Assembly (NCBI GenBank): GCA_023450085.1
Contig: JAEXHI010000012.1
Location: forward strand, 1-64,000
Length of the DNA: 64,000 nt
Direction: 5' to 3'
Source of the DNA: Bacteroidota bacterium
GTDB taxonomy: Bacteria; Bacteroidota; Bacteroidia; Sphingobacteriales; Sphingobacteriaceae
Shown here piece after piece: positions 16,589-25,975 of the stretch (position 1 is its first letter; each line of letters begins with the position of its first letter). A program made the translations under genes and the position numbers. A model generated the notes under the pieces. The model saw only the letters and a program-made list of their open reading frames with translations. It was not told the origin of the DNA and searched no databases.

Positions 16589-19500
16589 CTACAACTTCAT
16601 CACCTTTTGCACCATATCAACACCCAGCCCTTTTAATCTGATAAAATAAACACCTTTAGGATAATCAGTTAAATCAAACACTGCTTCTACCTGCGCAACA
16701 CCTATGCGTTGTTGTAGAAGCACCTTTCCTTCCACGTTATTTAATAATACTTGATTGTATCTACCCGCCCCAAAAACAATAGTTGCACTGCTTGCGGTTG
16801 GATTGGGGTACACAGTGATATTAGCGACTGAAAAATCAAAGTTCAATACCCTTTCACCCAAATCAGTAGGCTTTCCATCTGCATCAACCTGAACTAACTT
16901 ATAATAGTTATTGCCCTTTAAAGGTTGTTTATCCATGAAAAAGTAAGCACTGCCCACGTTCTTTCCTACTACTTCTCCTAGCTTGGTGAACAGCTTATCT
17001 TCGCTACTGCGATAGATTTCAAACTTCTGGTTATCTTGTTCTGAAGCTGTTTCCCATGATAGCTTGGCACTGTTGTTCTCTTTTTTAGCTGTAAAAGAAA
17101 CAAGCGTTACAGGTAACACTGCTTGATATTCATAAGCGCCCATATCAATATTGGCACCATTCAAGCGTTCATTTCCTGCCAAATCTTTGGTATTGGCATT
17201 TAACCCTACAAAAAGGCTATTGTTTCCTGCATTAATGGCTGGTGATGAAGTTTGTAATTTGAAATCTGCACCCAAAAATAATGGATCTTCACCTACCTTA
17301 TTCTGATCGGCTGAATTCCCTGTGGTAAAACCTTGCGTAATGCTATGTTTAATGATTGTTGTTGCATATTCGTTTTGTATATCTGCTCCTGACCAAGTAG
17401 GGATACTATTTTTCTTATTATTCCAAATGATGCTATTGTAAATTTCAGGTGCAGAAGCGTTATTGCTATAAATACCTGCCCCACCGATGCTAATTGCTGG
17501 TGAACCTAGTCTATTATCTGCAACTGTGGCGTTAACGATAATGGGCGCCGAAGCATTGGTATTATAAACACCAGCGCCATAAACAGACGAGCTAGACGTT
17601 AGATAATTGTTACTAATGACCGAATTGATGATCAATGGACTTGCATGATCGTTATGGATACCCGCACCTGTGCTAGTCCCGTTATTACCCACAATCACCA
17701 GATTGCGCAGTATTGGCGAGGCATACACGTTACGAATTCCCGCTCCATTTGAATAGGCACCATTAGTAATGGTAAAGCCATCCAACACCGCGGTATTATT
17801 CATGGCCGTTGCAGCATCAAAAACGTTCCAAATCACCGGCCTTGCATTTTGTCCATTTAGAACGGTACCCTGTATATTGGCCGCATTGGGCATCACACGG
17901 TGGTGTGTTAAATCGGTAATGGCGTTTTGAGGATCGAAACCACCGTAAATGGCTACATTGTTTTTCATCACAAAACTTTGTGCACCTACGTTATAGTTTC
18001 CAGTAGCCACAAAAACCTTTACCACACTACCTGCATGAATAGCGTTATGAAGATCGGCAGTGGCGTCGTTCCAACTGCTTCCATCCTGTTTACCTAATGC
18101 CGTTGTCCTTACATAAACGATGCCATTGGCATCGGGCATGATGGTGTATGGATATTCATAAGCACCTAAATCAATATTTGCACCTACAAGACGAGGGTTA
18201 CCCGCCAAATCTTTGGTGTTCATATCCAAACCTGCAAAAAGCACATTACTGCCCGCATTTAAAACAGGTGAGGTTCTGAGCAAGGTATAGTCTTTTGCTA
18301 CTGGATTAACAAACAACTGCGTAGAGGTAATTAGGGTACCATTCAAATTGCCATTGGTCCCTCCTGTGTTACCTTCTATCAAAGAGTATTTAGCCGTATA
18401 AGTTCCCGTAATACCACCGTAAATGATAGCATTGTTAAGGATAGGCGTGCCACTACCATTCAGGTAAAGGGCATTAGCTCCTACCGCCGTGTTATCGGCA
18501 ATGGTTACATTGGTAAATACTGGATTACCATTGGCACTATACATGCCACCTCCGTTTACGGTAGCAGTGTTATTGGTAATGGATACATTAGTTAAAATTG
18601 GATGAGCATTACTGCTATAAATGGCCCCACCATCTTTGCTTGCTGTATTGCCATTAAAAACACAATTATTCAGTATCGATTGGGAAGAGGTCATTCGCAA
18701 TGCTCCTCCATTTCCAGCAGCAGTATTGTTGATGAATTTACTGTTGCTCATCAAGAAAGTAGCATTATCACCAAACAGGCCGCCTCCATCATTCCCAAGA
18801 TTGGTGTTGCTTTCGAAAGTACAATTAGCCATCCTATGCTCAGAAGCTGTGCTGTACATGCCCGCACCACTCCCACTAAAGTAGGCGTTATTGCTTACGC
18901 TGTTTTGCTTAAAGCTGCAATTTTCGATCACTGCGTTTGCAATTTCGCTGAACAAGCCACCACCAAGCGTAGCCTTATTATTTTGGAAAGTACAATTACG
19001 TACCACCACATTGTTGCCTACATTAGAAATAAACATGCCTGCACCACTATCGTGAAAAATATAGTAACTGTTATCAATCACTTTATAGTCATCAGGATTA
19101 TTGGCCAAACCATTTGCAATCGTAAAACCATCAACTACCAAACTATCAGTAGTAGGCACTCCCACTAGCAGCATCACGTGATAAGTAGGATCAGCCCCCA
19201 CATTTCCGCTCAATATGGTAGGGTTAGCGGTAATATCCCTTAGGCCAGTACTAGCATTATAGCCTCCTAGTATTTTCAAATTGCTGCGTGTAAGGGTAAA
19301 CGATACATCGCTTTGGCCCAACACTCCGTTGGTACCTGTGGGATAATAAGTCCCTTTTGCAACCCTTATTTCGGTAATATTAGCACATTGGTTTGCTAGT
19401 GCCAGCGCATCTTTCAACGTTTTGTAAGCCGTTGCCCAACTAGCTCCGTTACCTGTAGTTGGCGTTACCCAAACAGGGCCGCTGCCGTTATTGTTTACGG

Positions 19501-21640
19501 TAGCATCTACATAAATAACAGAAGTGATGGCACAGGCATCTGCCTCATACACGCCCAAGTCTACCGAACTGCCCCTTAAACGTGGATTACCGGCCAAATC
19601 GGTGGTAAGTCCCGCTTCATTGGGATAATTATTTCTGCCCATATTAATGGCTGGGCCACCTATTTTTAAAGTATAATCGTGGTTGGCTGGGTCGTTAAAA
19701 ATATCCGTAAGTGCTCCTCCAAAGAAAATGTTATCGTTTCCATCAAAACTGGTAGCACCTTGTATCAAACTGGCATTAAAATAATCCAAAGGATTGGCGA
19801 GCGACACATCTTTTACAATACCATTATCTCCTAAGCTTGCCGTGTTGCCATACACAATACTATTTGCAAAGGATGGATTGGAATAAGCCATGCTGTTCAT
19901 TGCTCCACCATACGCGTCGGCATGGTTGGCCACCAAGGTACAATTGATGAGATTAGGAAAAGCATTGATCGCGTTACATATTGCTCCTCCTAAACGGGCT
20001 TTGTTATTATACATTAAACAGTTCACCAACTTTGGATTGGAGTAACTGTTGTACATGGCACCGCCACTTCCCAAATTACTAGTCTGATTATTAAAAAACA
20101 CACAGTGGATAAGTAATGGTGCTGAATTATTTTCGTTATACATTCCCGCCCCTGAAGAAGCCCCGTTATTTTTAAAAACTAAGTTGGATAGCTTTGGCGA
20201 CGCATAGGAGTTATACATTCCCCCTCCGCTGCTGTTTGCCCCACCACCTGCACCAGCTGTAAGCGTAAAACCATCCAGTATAGCCGTAGCATTCATTGGA
20301 GTGCTAGCCGAAGCATAATTCCATATCACCGGCCGTTCATTTCTTCCGCTTAAAATAGAACCCATTGTGGCAGCGCTTCTAGTTTCTAGTATTCTCTGGT
20401 CCGTTAAGTCATCTATCCCATTATTAGGATCAAATCCACCATATATGGCCAATCCGTTTTTCATCACAAAACTACTTGCCGATACTTCATAGGTTCCTTT
20501 GGCTACCCATACCTGCTGCGCACCATTGGCATTAATGGCCGCATGCAAATCTCCAGTCGCATCGGCCCAACTCGTTCCTTTGCCTGTTCCAGAGGTCGTT
20601 ACATGTACTATACCGCCAGCACTAGGTGTGGCTGTATGATACTCATAAGCCCCTAAATCTATCACACTACCAATAGCTCTATCTTGCCCCGCCAAATCTT
20701 TGCTATTAGCAGCTAGCCCTGTAAACAACAAATTACTGCCTTTGTCTATCGCTGGTGAACCTGTAACAAGTGCATAATTGCCGTTTGCTGGATTAACGAA
20801 GACATGTGAAGCTAAAATACCTGTAGCGTTGAGGTTGTTGTTAGCCGTACTGATTCGACCTTCTATCAGTGAATACTGTGAACTTAACAATCCAAATTCA
20901 AGAGATACTACTCCAAATACAATCGTATTTCTTAATTGCATTGGGCCATCCATTAAGTATAGCGCACTTCCCCTATTTGCAGTGTTATTGGCAATGGTTA
21001 CATTGGTTAATACAGGCGAACCAAAAATATGATAAATCCCACCGCCATCATTAGCCGTGTTATTTACCATGGCCACATTGGTGATCACAGGACTTGAACT
21101 TCCTATATACATTGCACCGCCAATAGTGGCCGAATTACCTTTTAACAGTAAATTACGGAACGTTGGGGATCCGCTAACACCATAAATTCCGCCACCTGCA
21201 TTTCCTGCCCCGCCAGTAATGGTAAAGCCATCTAAAATGGCTGTGGCCGTTAAGCCATTATCCGCATTAAAAATCACTGGACGTTCGTTTTTACCATTCA
21301 AGATGGTTCCTTGCAAACCTGTACCCGGTAAGATACGAACATCTGTCAGGTCATCAATTCCCTGCTCAGGATCAAAACCACCATAAATGGCCACCCCGTT
21401 TTTCATCACAAAGCTATTTGGAGAAGGTACGTCATAAATCCCCTTAGCTACCCATACCTGTTGTGTTCCTACGGCATTAATAGCGCCCTGTAAACTACCA
21501 GTGGCATTTGTCCAGCTGCTACCATTACCAATGCCCCCAACTTTTACATAAACAATACCATTGATATCGGGTGTTTGAGCATGAACAGAAAAAGCAGCAT
21601 ATAAAAATGAGGCGATTAAAAAGAGGTAGTATTTCTTCAT
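16589..21640 (-). CDS. Giant T9SS right-handed beta-helix surface protein
   Basis: The 1683-residue protein has a signal peptide (about 1-21, ending VHAQ) and four large modules (about 27-335, 345-700, 705-1165 and 1170-1520). Modules 1, 2 and 4 open with the same plan: GIVYVKVGG..GSSW, a 'WVAKGIY' strand, 'NGVAIYGGFDP', then 'ILDGFTITGG'. Each continues with short beta-helix rungs rich in NNTA, GGGIY and PVLTNVTI, and closes with 'KDLAG..R..G..IDLGAYEY', the choice-of-anchor Q pattern. Module 3 is divergent. The C-terminus has an LPVTLVSFTAKKENNSAKLSW module and a type A sorting domain (VYPNPTASSATIVF, GVYFIRLKG). It is likely an adhesin or glycan-binding protein. No catalytic site is identifiable. 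A hairpin lies directly before its start. Confidence 0.85.
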   Translation of the reverse strand: MKKYYLFLIASFLYAAFSVHAQTPDINGIVYVKVGGIGNGSSWTNATGSLQGAINAVGTQQVWVAKGIYDVPSPNSFVMKNGVAIYGGFDPEQGIDDLTDVRILPGTGLQGTILNGKNERPVIFNADNGLTATAILDGFTITGGAGNAGGGIYGVSGSPTFRNLLLKGNSATIGGAMYIGSSSPVITNVAMVNNTANDGGGIYHIFGSPVLTNVTIANNTANRGSALYLMDGPMQLRNTIVFGVVSLEFGLLSSQYSLIEGRISTANNNLNATGILASHVFVNPANGNYALVTGSPAIDKGSNLLFTGLAANSKDLAGQDRAIGSVIDLGAYEYHTATPSAGGIVHVTTSGTGKGTSWADATGDLHAAINANGAQQVWVAKGTYEVSASSFVMKNGLAIYGGFDPNNGIDDLTDQRILETRSAATMGSILSGRNERPVIWNYASASTPMNATAILDGFTLTAGAGGGANSSGGGMYNSYASPKLSNLVFKNNGASSGAGMYNENNSAPLLIHCVFFNNQTSNLGSGGAMYNSYSNPKLVNCLMYNNKARLGGAICNAINAFPNLINCTLVANHADAYGGAMNSMAYSNPSFANSIVYGNTASLGDNGIVKDVSLANPLDYFNASLIQGATSFDGNDNIFFGGALTDIFNDPANHDYTLKIGGPAINMGRNNYPNEAGLTTDLAGNPRLRGSSVDLGVYEADACAITSVIYVDATVNNNGSGPVWVTPTTGNGASWATAYKTLKDALALANQCANITEIRVAKGTYYPTGTNGVLGQSDVSFTLTRSNLKILGGYNASTGLRDITANPTILSGNVGADPTYHVMLLVGVPTTDSLVVDGFTIANGLANNPDDYKVIDNSYYIFHDSGAGMFISNVGNNVVVRNCTFQNNKATLGGGLFSEIANAVIENCSFKQNSVSNNAYFSGSGAGMYSTASEHRMANCTFESNTNLGNDGGGLFGDNATFLMSNSKFINNTAAGNGGALRMTSSQSILNNCVFNGNTASKDGGAIYSSNAHPILTNVSITNNTATVNGGGMYSANGNPVFTNVTIADNTAVGANALYLNGSGTPILNNAIIYGGITGTYTAKYSLIEGNTGGTNGNLNGTLITSTQLFVNPVAKDYTLLRTSPVLNAGSNVLFAGLDMNTKDLAGNPRLVGANIDLGAYEYPYTIMPDANGIVYVRTTALGKQDGSSWNDATADLHNAIHAGSVVKVFVATGNYNVGAQSFVMKNNVAIYGGFDPQNAITDLTHHRVMPNAANIQGTVLNGQNARPVIWNVFDAATAMNNTAVLDGFTITNGAYSNGAGIRNVYASPILRNLVIVGNNGTSTGAGIHNDHASPLIINSVISNNYLTSSSSVYGAGVYNTNASAPIIVNATVADNRLGSPAISIGGAGIYSNNASAPEIYNSIIWNNKKNSIPTWSGADIQNEYATTIIKHSITQGFTTGNSADQNKVGEDPLFLGADFKLQTSSPAINAGNNSLFVGLNANTKDLAGNERLNGANIDMGAYEYQAVLPVTLVSFTAKKENNSAKLSWETASEQDNQKFEIYRSSEDKLFTKLGEVVGKNVGSAYFFMDKQPLKGNNYYKLVQVDADGKPTDLGERVLNFDFSVANITVYPNPTASSATIVFGAGRYNQVLLNNVEGKVLLQQRIGVAQVEAVFDLTDYPKGVYFIRLKGLGVDMVQKVMKL

Positions 21641-21642
21641 TA

Positions 21643-21692
21643 GTGGTTAAGTGGGAATATAAGCCCGAAATTACATTCGCCTACTTAACCAC
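21643..21692 (-). promoter_or_regulatory. 5'-leader hairpin directly before the beta-helix gene
   Basis: On the minus strand GTGGTTAAGTAGG (21692-21680) pairs with CCCACTTAACCAC (21655-21643) with a single mismatch or wobble. The loop is 24 bases, with CGAA/TTCG inside that can pair further. The 3' arm ends two bases before the ATG at 21640. Such a position could hide the ribosome entry site. Confidence 0.6.
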
Positions 21693-21789
21693 GTTAACAA
21701 ACAGCCGTAACAAAAGCGTAACAACTGCTCTATAATTGGCCCTTAAGCAATTTAAATAAAGTTTTTAAAGGAATAAAGGTGATGAACGG

Positions 21790-23529
21790 TTAAACACTTG
21801 CAGCACTATCTCCCATATTTTCGATGAGTGTTTGTGGCGTATCATTAAGTGAACCACCCAGCTTTTTACGCACCCTGTTCCAAGTCACTCGTACGGCATC
21901 TGCCGAAATGCCCAAAGCTTGCGACATCTCTTTATGTGAAAGTTGAAGTTTACTGAGCATCAAATAGCGCAACTCTGCTTCGGTAATGGCCGGATAGTGC
22001 TCTTTTAAATGTGGAATAAAACGAGGAAATATTTTAGCAAAATGTTTTTGGAAATGAAGCCAATCTTCGTCGGTTAATATCTTGCTTTCACGCAGTTCTG
22101 CAACGGTCTTTTCTAATAGTTTTCTTTCTTCCGATTCGGAGTTTTTTAGTTTCTCCAATTCTTCACTAAACCTTTCGGTAATTTTACTTTGTTCATTGAT
22201 TTTTGCAACGATTAAATTGATTTCGTCCTGTGCGTTTTTGAGGTCTACTTCTACTTTCAACTTTTCTATTTCGGTAGCTTGCTGCCGTCTTTTTAAAATG
22301 AAATAACCTAATACCAATACAATCACTAAACCCAAGGCAATGGCTATCATTAAGTTCCGCTCATTTACTTTTTTTTGCTTTTCTAAAGTAAACGTTGCCA
22401 GCTGTAGTTGCTCTTTTTGCCGATCTACTTTTTGCTGGGCTCTTAGCACTTTTAAGGCGCTAAATCTTTCGTTATATCTGTTAAATGCCACTACCGACGA
22501 ATCTACATAGCGTTTAGCACTTTCTTTATTACCGTTAGCTGCATACCATTTGCTCATCACCGGATATAGCAGTCGTAAGCGATCAGATTGGTACGACATT
22601 TTGATGTAATACTTTGCCTTGGTAATGAAGTTCCCAGCCTGCTCCAATTTTCCTTTTTCACGATAAATATCAGCCAATAGAATAGCAGCACCAGCAGCAC
22701 AGCCAAAATCATTTTCAATCACCGACCCATTAAAATCTGTCTCTAGCAAAGGAATAGCCTCATCGTATTGCTTGCGTAAATACATGCTATTCCCTAAATT
22801 CCCTGTAGCTATTCTTTTCCATACTGCCGATTTGGAAAAAGTAGTATGCTGTACCTGTTTAAAGTAATGATCGGCACTATCTAATTGTTTAAGTTGTTGA
22901 TAGCACAATCCTAAAGTATTTCTGGCATCATTCAAAATTGCTGTATTAAAATCATCTTCAGGCAATTCCACAACCCTTTTAAAGTATTTTTTAGCAAGTG
23001 TATAGTCCTGAAAAAAATAATAGGCTTGACCAATCTGCATTAGGTCCCTAGCCATTTCGGGATAGTCTTTTGGATTGATATTAGTAATCTCCTTATCTAG
23101 TAACAGATATTGCTCAAAAGCTAATTCGTAGTTTTGGGCTACCTTCCAATAAAATTCAGCAGCAACTCTAAGGGCACGTGCCCTTAAAAAATCAATATTC
23201 TCCTTGCTTACTACTTCCAACAACTCTTTTAAACGAATCATTGATACCGCCTTGGGTTGCCTCTGATAAAGTGCATTCCAAAAAACCTGAAAAAGTTGCA
23301 CCTCCAATTCCAATCCCTTATCATGATTTCTCCGAGCAAACTGCATGATTTGTTCTGCCTTTTTTGCTCTTTGTACCGAATCAGAAATATTGATCAAATC
23401 TTGATACATGGCATGTACTGCTGTTGCCTTTTCTTTATATGGCTTATGCAATAAATGACTGTACTGCGCCCAAGAAGCAAGCGGTAAAAGAAAGCAAAGA
23501 AAAAAATATAGAAAGTGTTTTCGTATCAT
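21790..23529 (-). CDS. Membrane-anchored TPR regulator with C-terminal LuxR-type HTH
   Basis: About 579 residues from ATG 23529 (MIRKHFLYFFLCFLLPLASWAQ); TTG 23553 and ATG 23538 are alternatives. The order is signal peptide, periplasmic TPR array (about 30-360: YPEMARDLMQIGQAYYFFQDYTLAKKYF, SADHYFKQVQ), a membrane segment (NLMIAIALGLVIVLVLGYFIL), coiled coil (EIEKLKVEVDLKNAQDEINL), and a helix-turn-helix at the end (TEAELRYLMLSKLQLSHKEM, then ALGISADAVRVTWNRVRKKL). This arrangement is common in Bacteroidota and joins an outer sensor to a DNA-binding tail without phosphorelay domains. It may control the neighbouring beta-helix gene, though no direct evidence is visible. Confidence 0.8.
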   Translation of the reverse strand: MIRKHFLYFFLCFLLPLASWAQYSHLLHKPYKEKATAVHAMYQDLINISDSVQRAKKAEQIMQFARRNHDKGLELEVQLFQVFWNALYQRQPKAVSMIRLKELLEVVSKENIDFLRARALRVAAEFYWKVAQNYELAFEQYLLLDKEITNINPKDYPEMARDLMQIGQAYYFFQDYTLAKKYFKRVVELPEDDFNTAILNDARNTLGLCYQQLKQLDSADHYFKQVQHTTFSKSAVWKRIATGNLGNSMYLRKQYDEAIPLLETDFNGSVIENDFGCAAGAAILLADIYREKGKLEQAGNFITKAKYYIKMSYQSDRLRLLYPVMSKWYAANGNKESAKRYVDSSVVAFNRYNERFSALKVLRAQQKVDRQKEQLQLATFTLEKQKKVNERNLMIAIALGLVIVLVLGYFILKRRQQATEIEKLKVEVDLKNAQDEINLIVAKINEQSKITERFSEELEKLKNSESEERKLLEKTVAELRESKILTDEDWLHFQKHFAKIFPRFIPHLKEHYPAITEAELRYLMLSKLQLSHKEMSQALGISADAVRVTWNRVRKKLGGSLNDTPQTLIENMGDSAASV

Positions 23530-23619
23530 TTTGAGCATCAACGAGGCACACAAAGCTACTATTTAAAATGTAGAAAGCACAGTGAGAAATCTCGCTGGGC
23601 TTTTTCATTTTGAGTCTAA

Positions 23620-23664
23620 CGATGTGTCTATGTGGCTCATTTATACAACCACATAGACACATCG
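23620..23664. repeat. Perfect 16-bp inverted repeat between divergent genes
   Basis: CGATGTGTCTATGTGG (23620-23635) and CCACATAGACACATCG (23649-23664) are perfect inverted repeats around a 13-base loop. Neither side is followed by a T-run. A smaller hairpin, CAGTGAG/CTCGCTG at 23579-23597 followed by GGCTTTTT, lies just before it. It could be a palindromic extragenic element or a shared operator for the divergent genes. Confidence 0.8.
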
Positions 23665-23801
23665 AGGTCATTATAAATAGGAAGCTATTCTGCATTCTTA
23701 CCATCTATATAAAGACGAAAAAATAAAATCAAAAAAAATTAAAATACCTATAGGACCTTTTGAAGATCCTGTTGTCTTGTAAGCAGAAATTTCAGAGAAA
23801 A

Positions 23802-24602
23802 ATGTTTTGGAACCTGTTTAACAAGCGAAAAAAAGATCAATATGGATGGTTTGGGGATTATTCATCCTGGAACCAAGTAAGTGCCGAATCGGGAGGTTAC
23901 AACGCAGATGTGATTCTTGAACGTACCAAAAATGCCTTGCTTAAAGTGAAAAATGGCGAGGCAGTTTACGAACGTGATTCGGTAATTTTTGACAAAAAAG
24001 AATACCCCCATGCGCTCATTGCTTATATCCTACTCAGTGCTAAGCTGAAAAAGGAATCTTTAAACATTCTTGATTTTGGAGGTTCATTAGGAAGCACCTA
24101 CTATCAGGTTAAAGAGTTTTTAACCCCAGAAGTATGCTCAAATTGGAATATCGTTGAACAGGAACATTATGTAGCTTGTGGCAAATCCAATTTTGAAAAC
24201 GAGCAGCTCAAGTTTCATACCAGTATTGATGCTTGCTTATCGGAACAAAACATTGACTTGATATTATTGTCCGGTTCAGTACAATACCTAGAAAAACCGC
24301 ATGAGTTTCTTCAGCAATTAGCAGCTTACAATTTTGGTTTCATTCTTTTCGATAGAACTGCCTTCAACCATCAACCCCAAGACCGATTGACCCTACAAAA
24401 AGTACCTGATTATATTTACCCCGCATCCTACCCTTCTTGGTTTTTTAATGAAACACTCTTTCTAAACCATTTTTCTAACCAATACAAAGTGGTATCCTCT
24501 TTCCCTTCTTATGTACCTGGCGAAGCAGATATGTACATAGATGGCAAGCAGGTGGCTAGCAACAAAGGATTTTACCTTATTAATTTATCAAAATATGCTT
24601 AA
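23802..24602 (+). CDS. Putative SAM methyltransferase, LIC12133-like
   Basis: 266 residues from ATG 23802; a TTG at 23760 would add 14 unconvincing residues. It begins MFWNLFNKRKKDQYGWFGDY. The phrase YGWFGDYSSWNQVSAESGGY is typical of the LIC12133 putative methyltransferase family. LNILDFGGSLGSTYYQV at about 95-111 is the SAM-binding motif I. WNIVEQEHYVACGKSNF and DLILLSGSVQYLEKPHEFL supply the later strands. Members sit in O-antigen and capsule clusters. The next gene starts inside its last codons (eight-base overlap), and the four genes to 27058 read as one operon. Confidence 0.75.
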   Translation: MFWNLFNKRKKDQYGWFGDYSSWNQVSAESGGYNADVILERTKNALLKVKNGEAVYERDSVIFDKKEYPHALIAYILLSAKLKKESLNILDFGGSLGSTYYQVKEFLTPEVCSNWNIVEQEHYVACGKSNFENEQLKFHTSIDACLSEQNIDLILLSGSVQYLEKPHEFLQQLAAYNFGFILFDRTAFNHQPQDRLTLQKVPDYIYPASYPSWFFNETLFLNHFSNQYKVVSSFPSYVPGEADMYIDGKQVASNKGFYLINLSKYA

Positions 24603-25602
24603 TTTCTGTACTTTATTTAACTCCAATTATTTGTCGCGTGGTGTGGCAATGTATTATTCTTTGGAGCAACATTGCGCTCATTTTCAACTGTATATCTTTG
24701 CATTTGATGACCATTGTTACAACACCCTGAAAGCGCTTAACCTTAAACATGCCACCATTGTTAGTTTAAAGGAATTTGAAAATGAGCAACTGCTTGCAGT
24801 AAAATCAGAAAGAACGCCTAGAGAATATTGCTGGACCTGCGCTTCATCAACTATAAAGTATTGCATAGAAACTTACGGATTAGATCATTGTAGCTATGTA
24901 GATGCAGATTTGTTGTTTTTTAACGACCCAACATTACTCTATAATGAAATGGGTAATAAATCAGTAATGATTACCGAGCATCGCTATGCACCGCATCATG
25001 ATCAATCCGCTACAAGTGGAATTTATTGTGTACAGTTTATGACCTTTAAAAATACTGAAGCTGGTATGGAAGTACTGAACTGGTGGGTAAACGCATGTTT
25101 AGAGTGGTGTTACTGCCGTTTTGAAGACGGAAAATTTGGAGATCAAAAATACTTAGATAACTGGGCTGAAAGATTTGATACCGTTCACGTGCTTCAGCAC
25201 CTTGGTGGTGGTGTTGCACCATGGAACGTAGAACAATATGCATTCAGTAAAAAATCAGGGAAAATTAGCGGCGAAGAACTTGCCACCGGAAAAAATTTTG
25301 ATTTAGTTTTCTATCACTATCATGCTTTTCAATATACTCGAAATAATACTTATAAATTAACTTTTGAAAATTACTTCCTATCCAAGCAAGTAATATATAA
25401 GATTTATAAGCCATATGTTAAAGCATTAACAGCCGCCGAAAAGAAAATAAAGCAAGCAAATACAACTGCTGTTTCTTACCAAGTAACCGATGATATTGAA
25501 TGGATAAACCGTGTGATAGGACGTTTAATCACAATTACCTTACTGGGTTATTATAAAAATTTCTACAAAAAAACATTTACAAGCTATGGCCTCTTTAATT
25601 AA
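24595..25602 (+). CDS. GT8-like glycosyltransferase
   Basis: 335 residues from ATG 24595, which overlaps the stop of the methyltransferase gene. The N-terminus MLNFCTLFNSNYLSRG..MYYSLEQ fits the first strand and helix of a GT-A fold enzyme. HCSYVDADLLFFNDP contains a DxD (D-A-D) metal and nucleotide-sugar site. TSGIYCVQFMTFKN and FGDQKYLDNW are in the order seen in glycogenin-like glycosyltransferases. HLGGGVAPWNVEQY fits the acceptor end. The substrate sugar may be the 3-amino sugar made by the next two gene products. Confidence 0.72.
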   Translation: MLNFCTLFNSNYLSRGVAMYYSLEQHCAHFQLYIFAFDDHCYNTLKALNLKHATIVSLKEFENEQLLAVKSERTPREYCWTCASSTIKYCIETYGLDHCSYVDADLLFFNDPTLLYNEMGNKSVMITEHRYAPHHDQSATSGIYCVQFMTFKNTEAGMEVLNWWVNACLEWCYCRFEDGKFGDQKYLDNWAERFDTVHVLQHLGGGVAPWNVEQYAFSKKSGKISGEELATGKNFDLVFYHYHAFQYTRNNTYKLTFENYFLSKQVIYKIYKPYVKALTAAEKKIKQANTTAVSYQVTDDIEWINRVIGRLITITLLGYYKNFYKKTFTSYGLFN

Positions 25603-25972
25603 TTTAAAAACTTTTACAGACGAACGCGGTAATCTTACCGTAATTGAAAAGGTAGTCCCTTTTGACATTAAAAGAATTTTTTACATCTATGGAGTGGATG
25701 GCTCGGTACGTGGCGGACATCGTCATGTAAAGACGGTACAGGCTGCTATTTGCATCCGTGGCAATTGTGTGATATACAACAACAATGGCACTGATGAATC
25801 AAGTTTTTTACTTGACAGCCCCGATAAATGTCTCATTATTAACCCTGAAGACTGGCATAGCATGTACAGCTTTAGCGAAGATGCTATTTTAATGGTGCTT
25901 GCTTCTGAATTTTATGATGCACAAGACTATATCGAAACTCCTTATCCAGAATATTTGAATATCGCCGTATAA
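25586..25972 (+). CDS. FdtA/QdtA-like dTDP-sugar 3,4-ketoisomerase
   Basis: The 128-residue single cupin of the WxcM/FdtA type would isomerise dTDP-4-keto-6-deoxyglucose to the 3-keto form. DERGNLTVIEKVVPFDIKRI at the start and VRGGHRHVKTVQAAICIRG in the middle are strong family signatures; the GHRH histidines are the expected active-site residues. Length matches the family. It overlaps the glycosyltransferase gene by 17 bases and is followed after 3 bases by the aminotransferase that would use its product. Whether the product is the galacto (FdtA) or gluco (QdtA) epimer cannot be told by eye. Confidence 0.85.
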   Translation: MASLINLKTFTDERGNLTVIEKVVPFDIKRIFYIYGVDGSVRGGHRHVKTVQAAICIRGNCVIYNNNGTDESSFLLDSPDKCLIINPEDWHSMYSFSEDAILMVLASEFYDAQDYIETPYPEYLNIAV

Positions 25973-25975
25973 TAT

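Noticed and set aside
18602..19168. 188-codon open frame antisense to the beta-helix gene
   Set aside because: It is the mirror of a low-complexity repeat region rich in Asn and Thr codons. The minus-strand gene explains the sequence fully.
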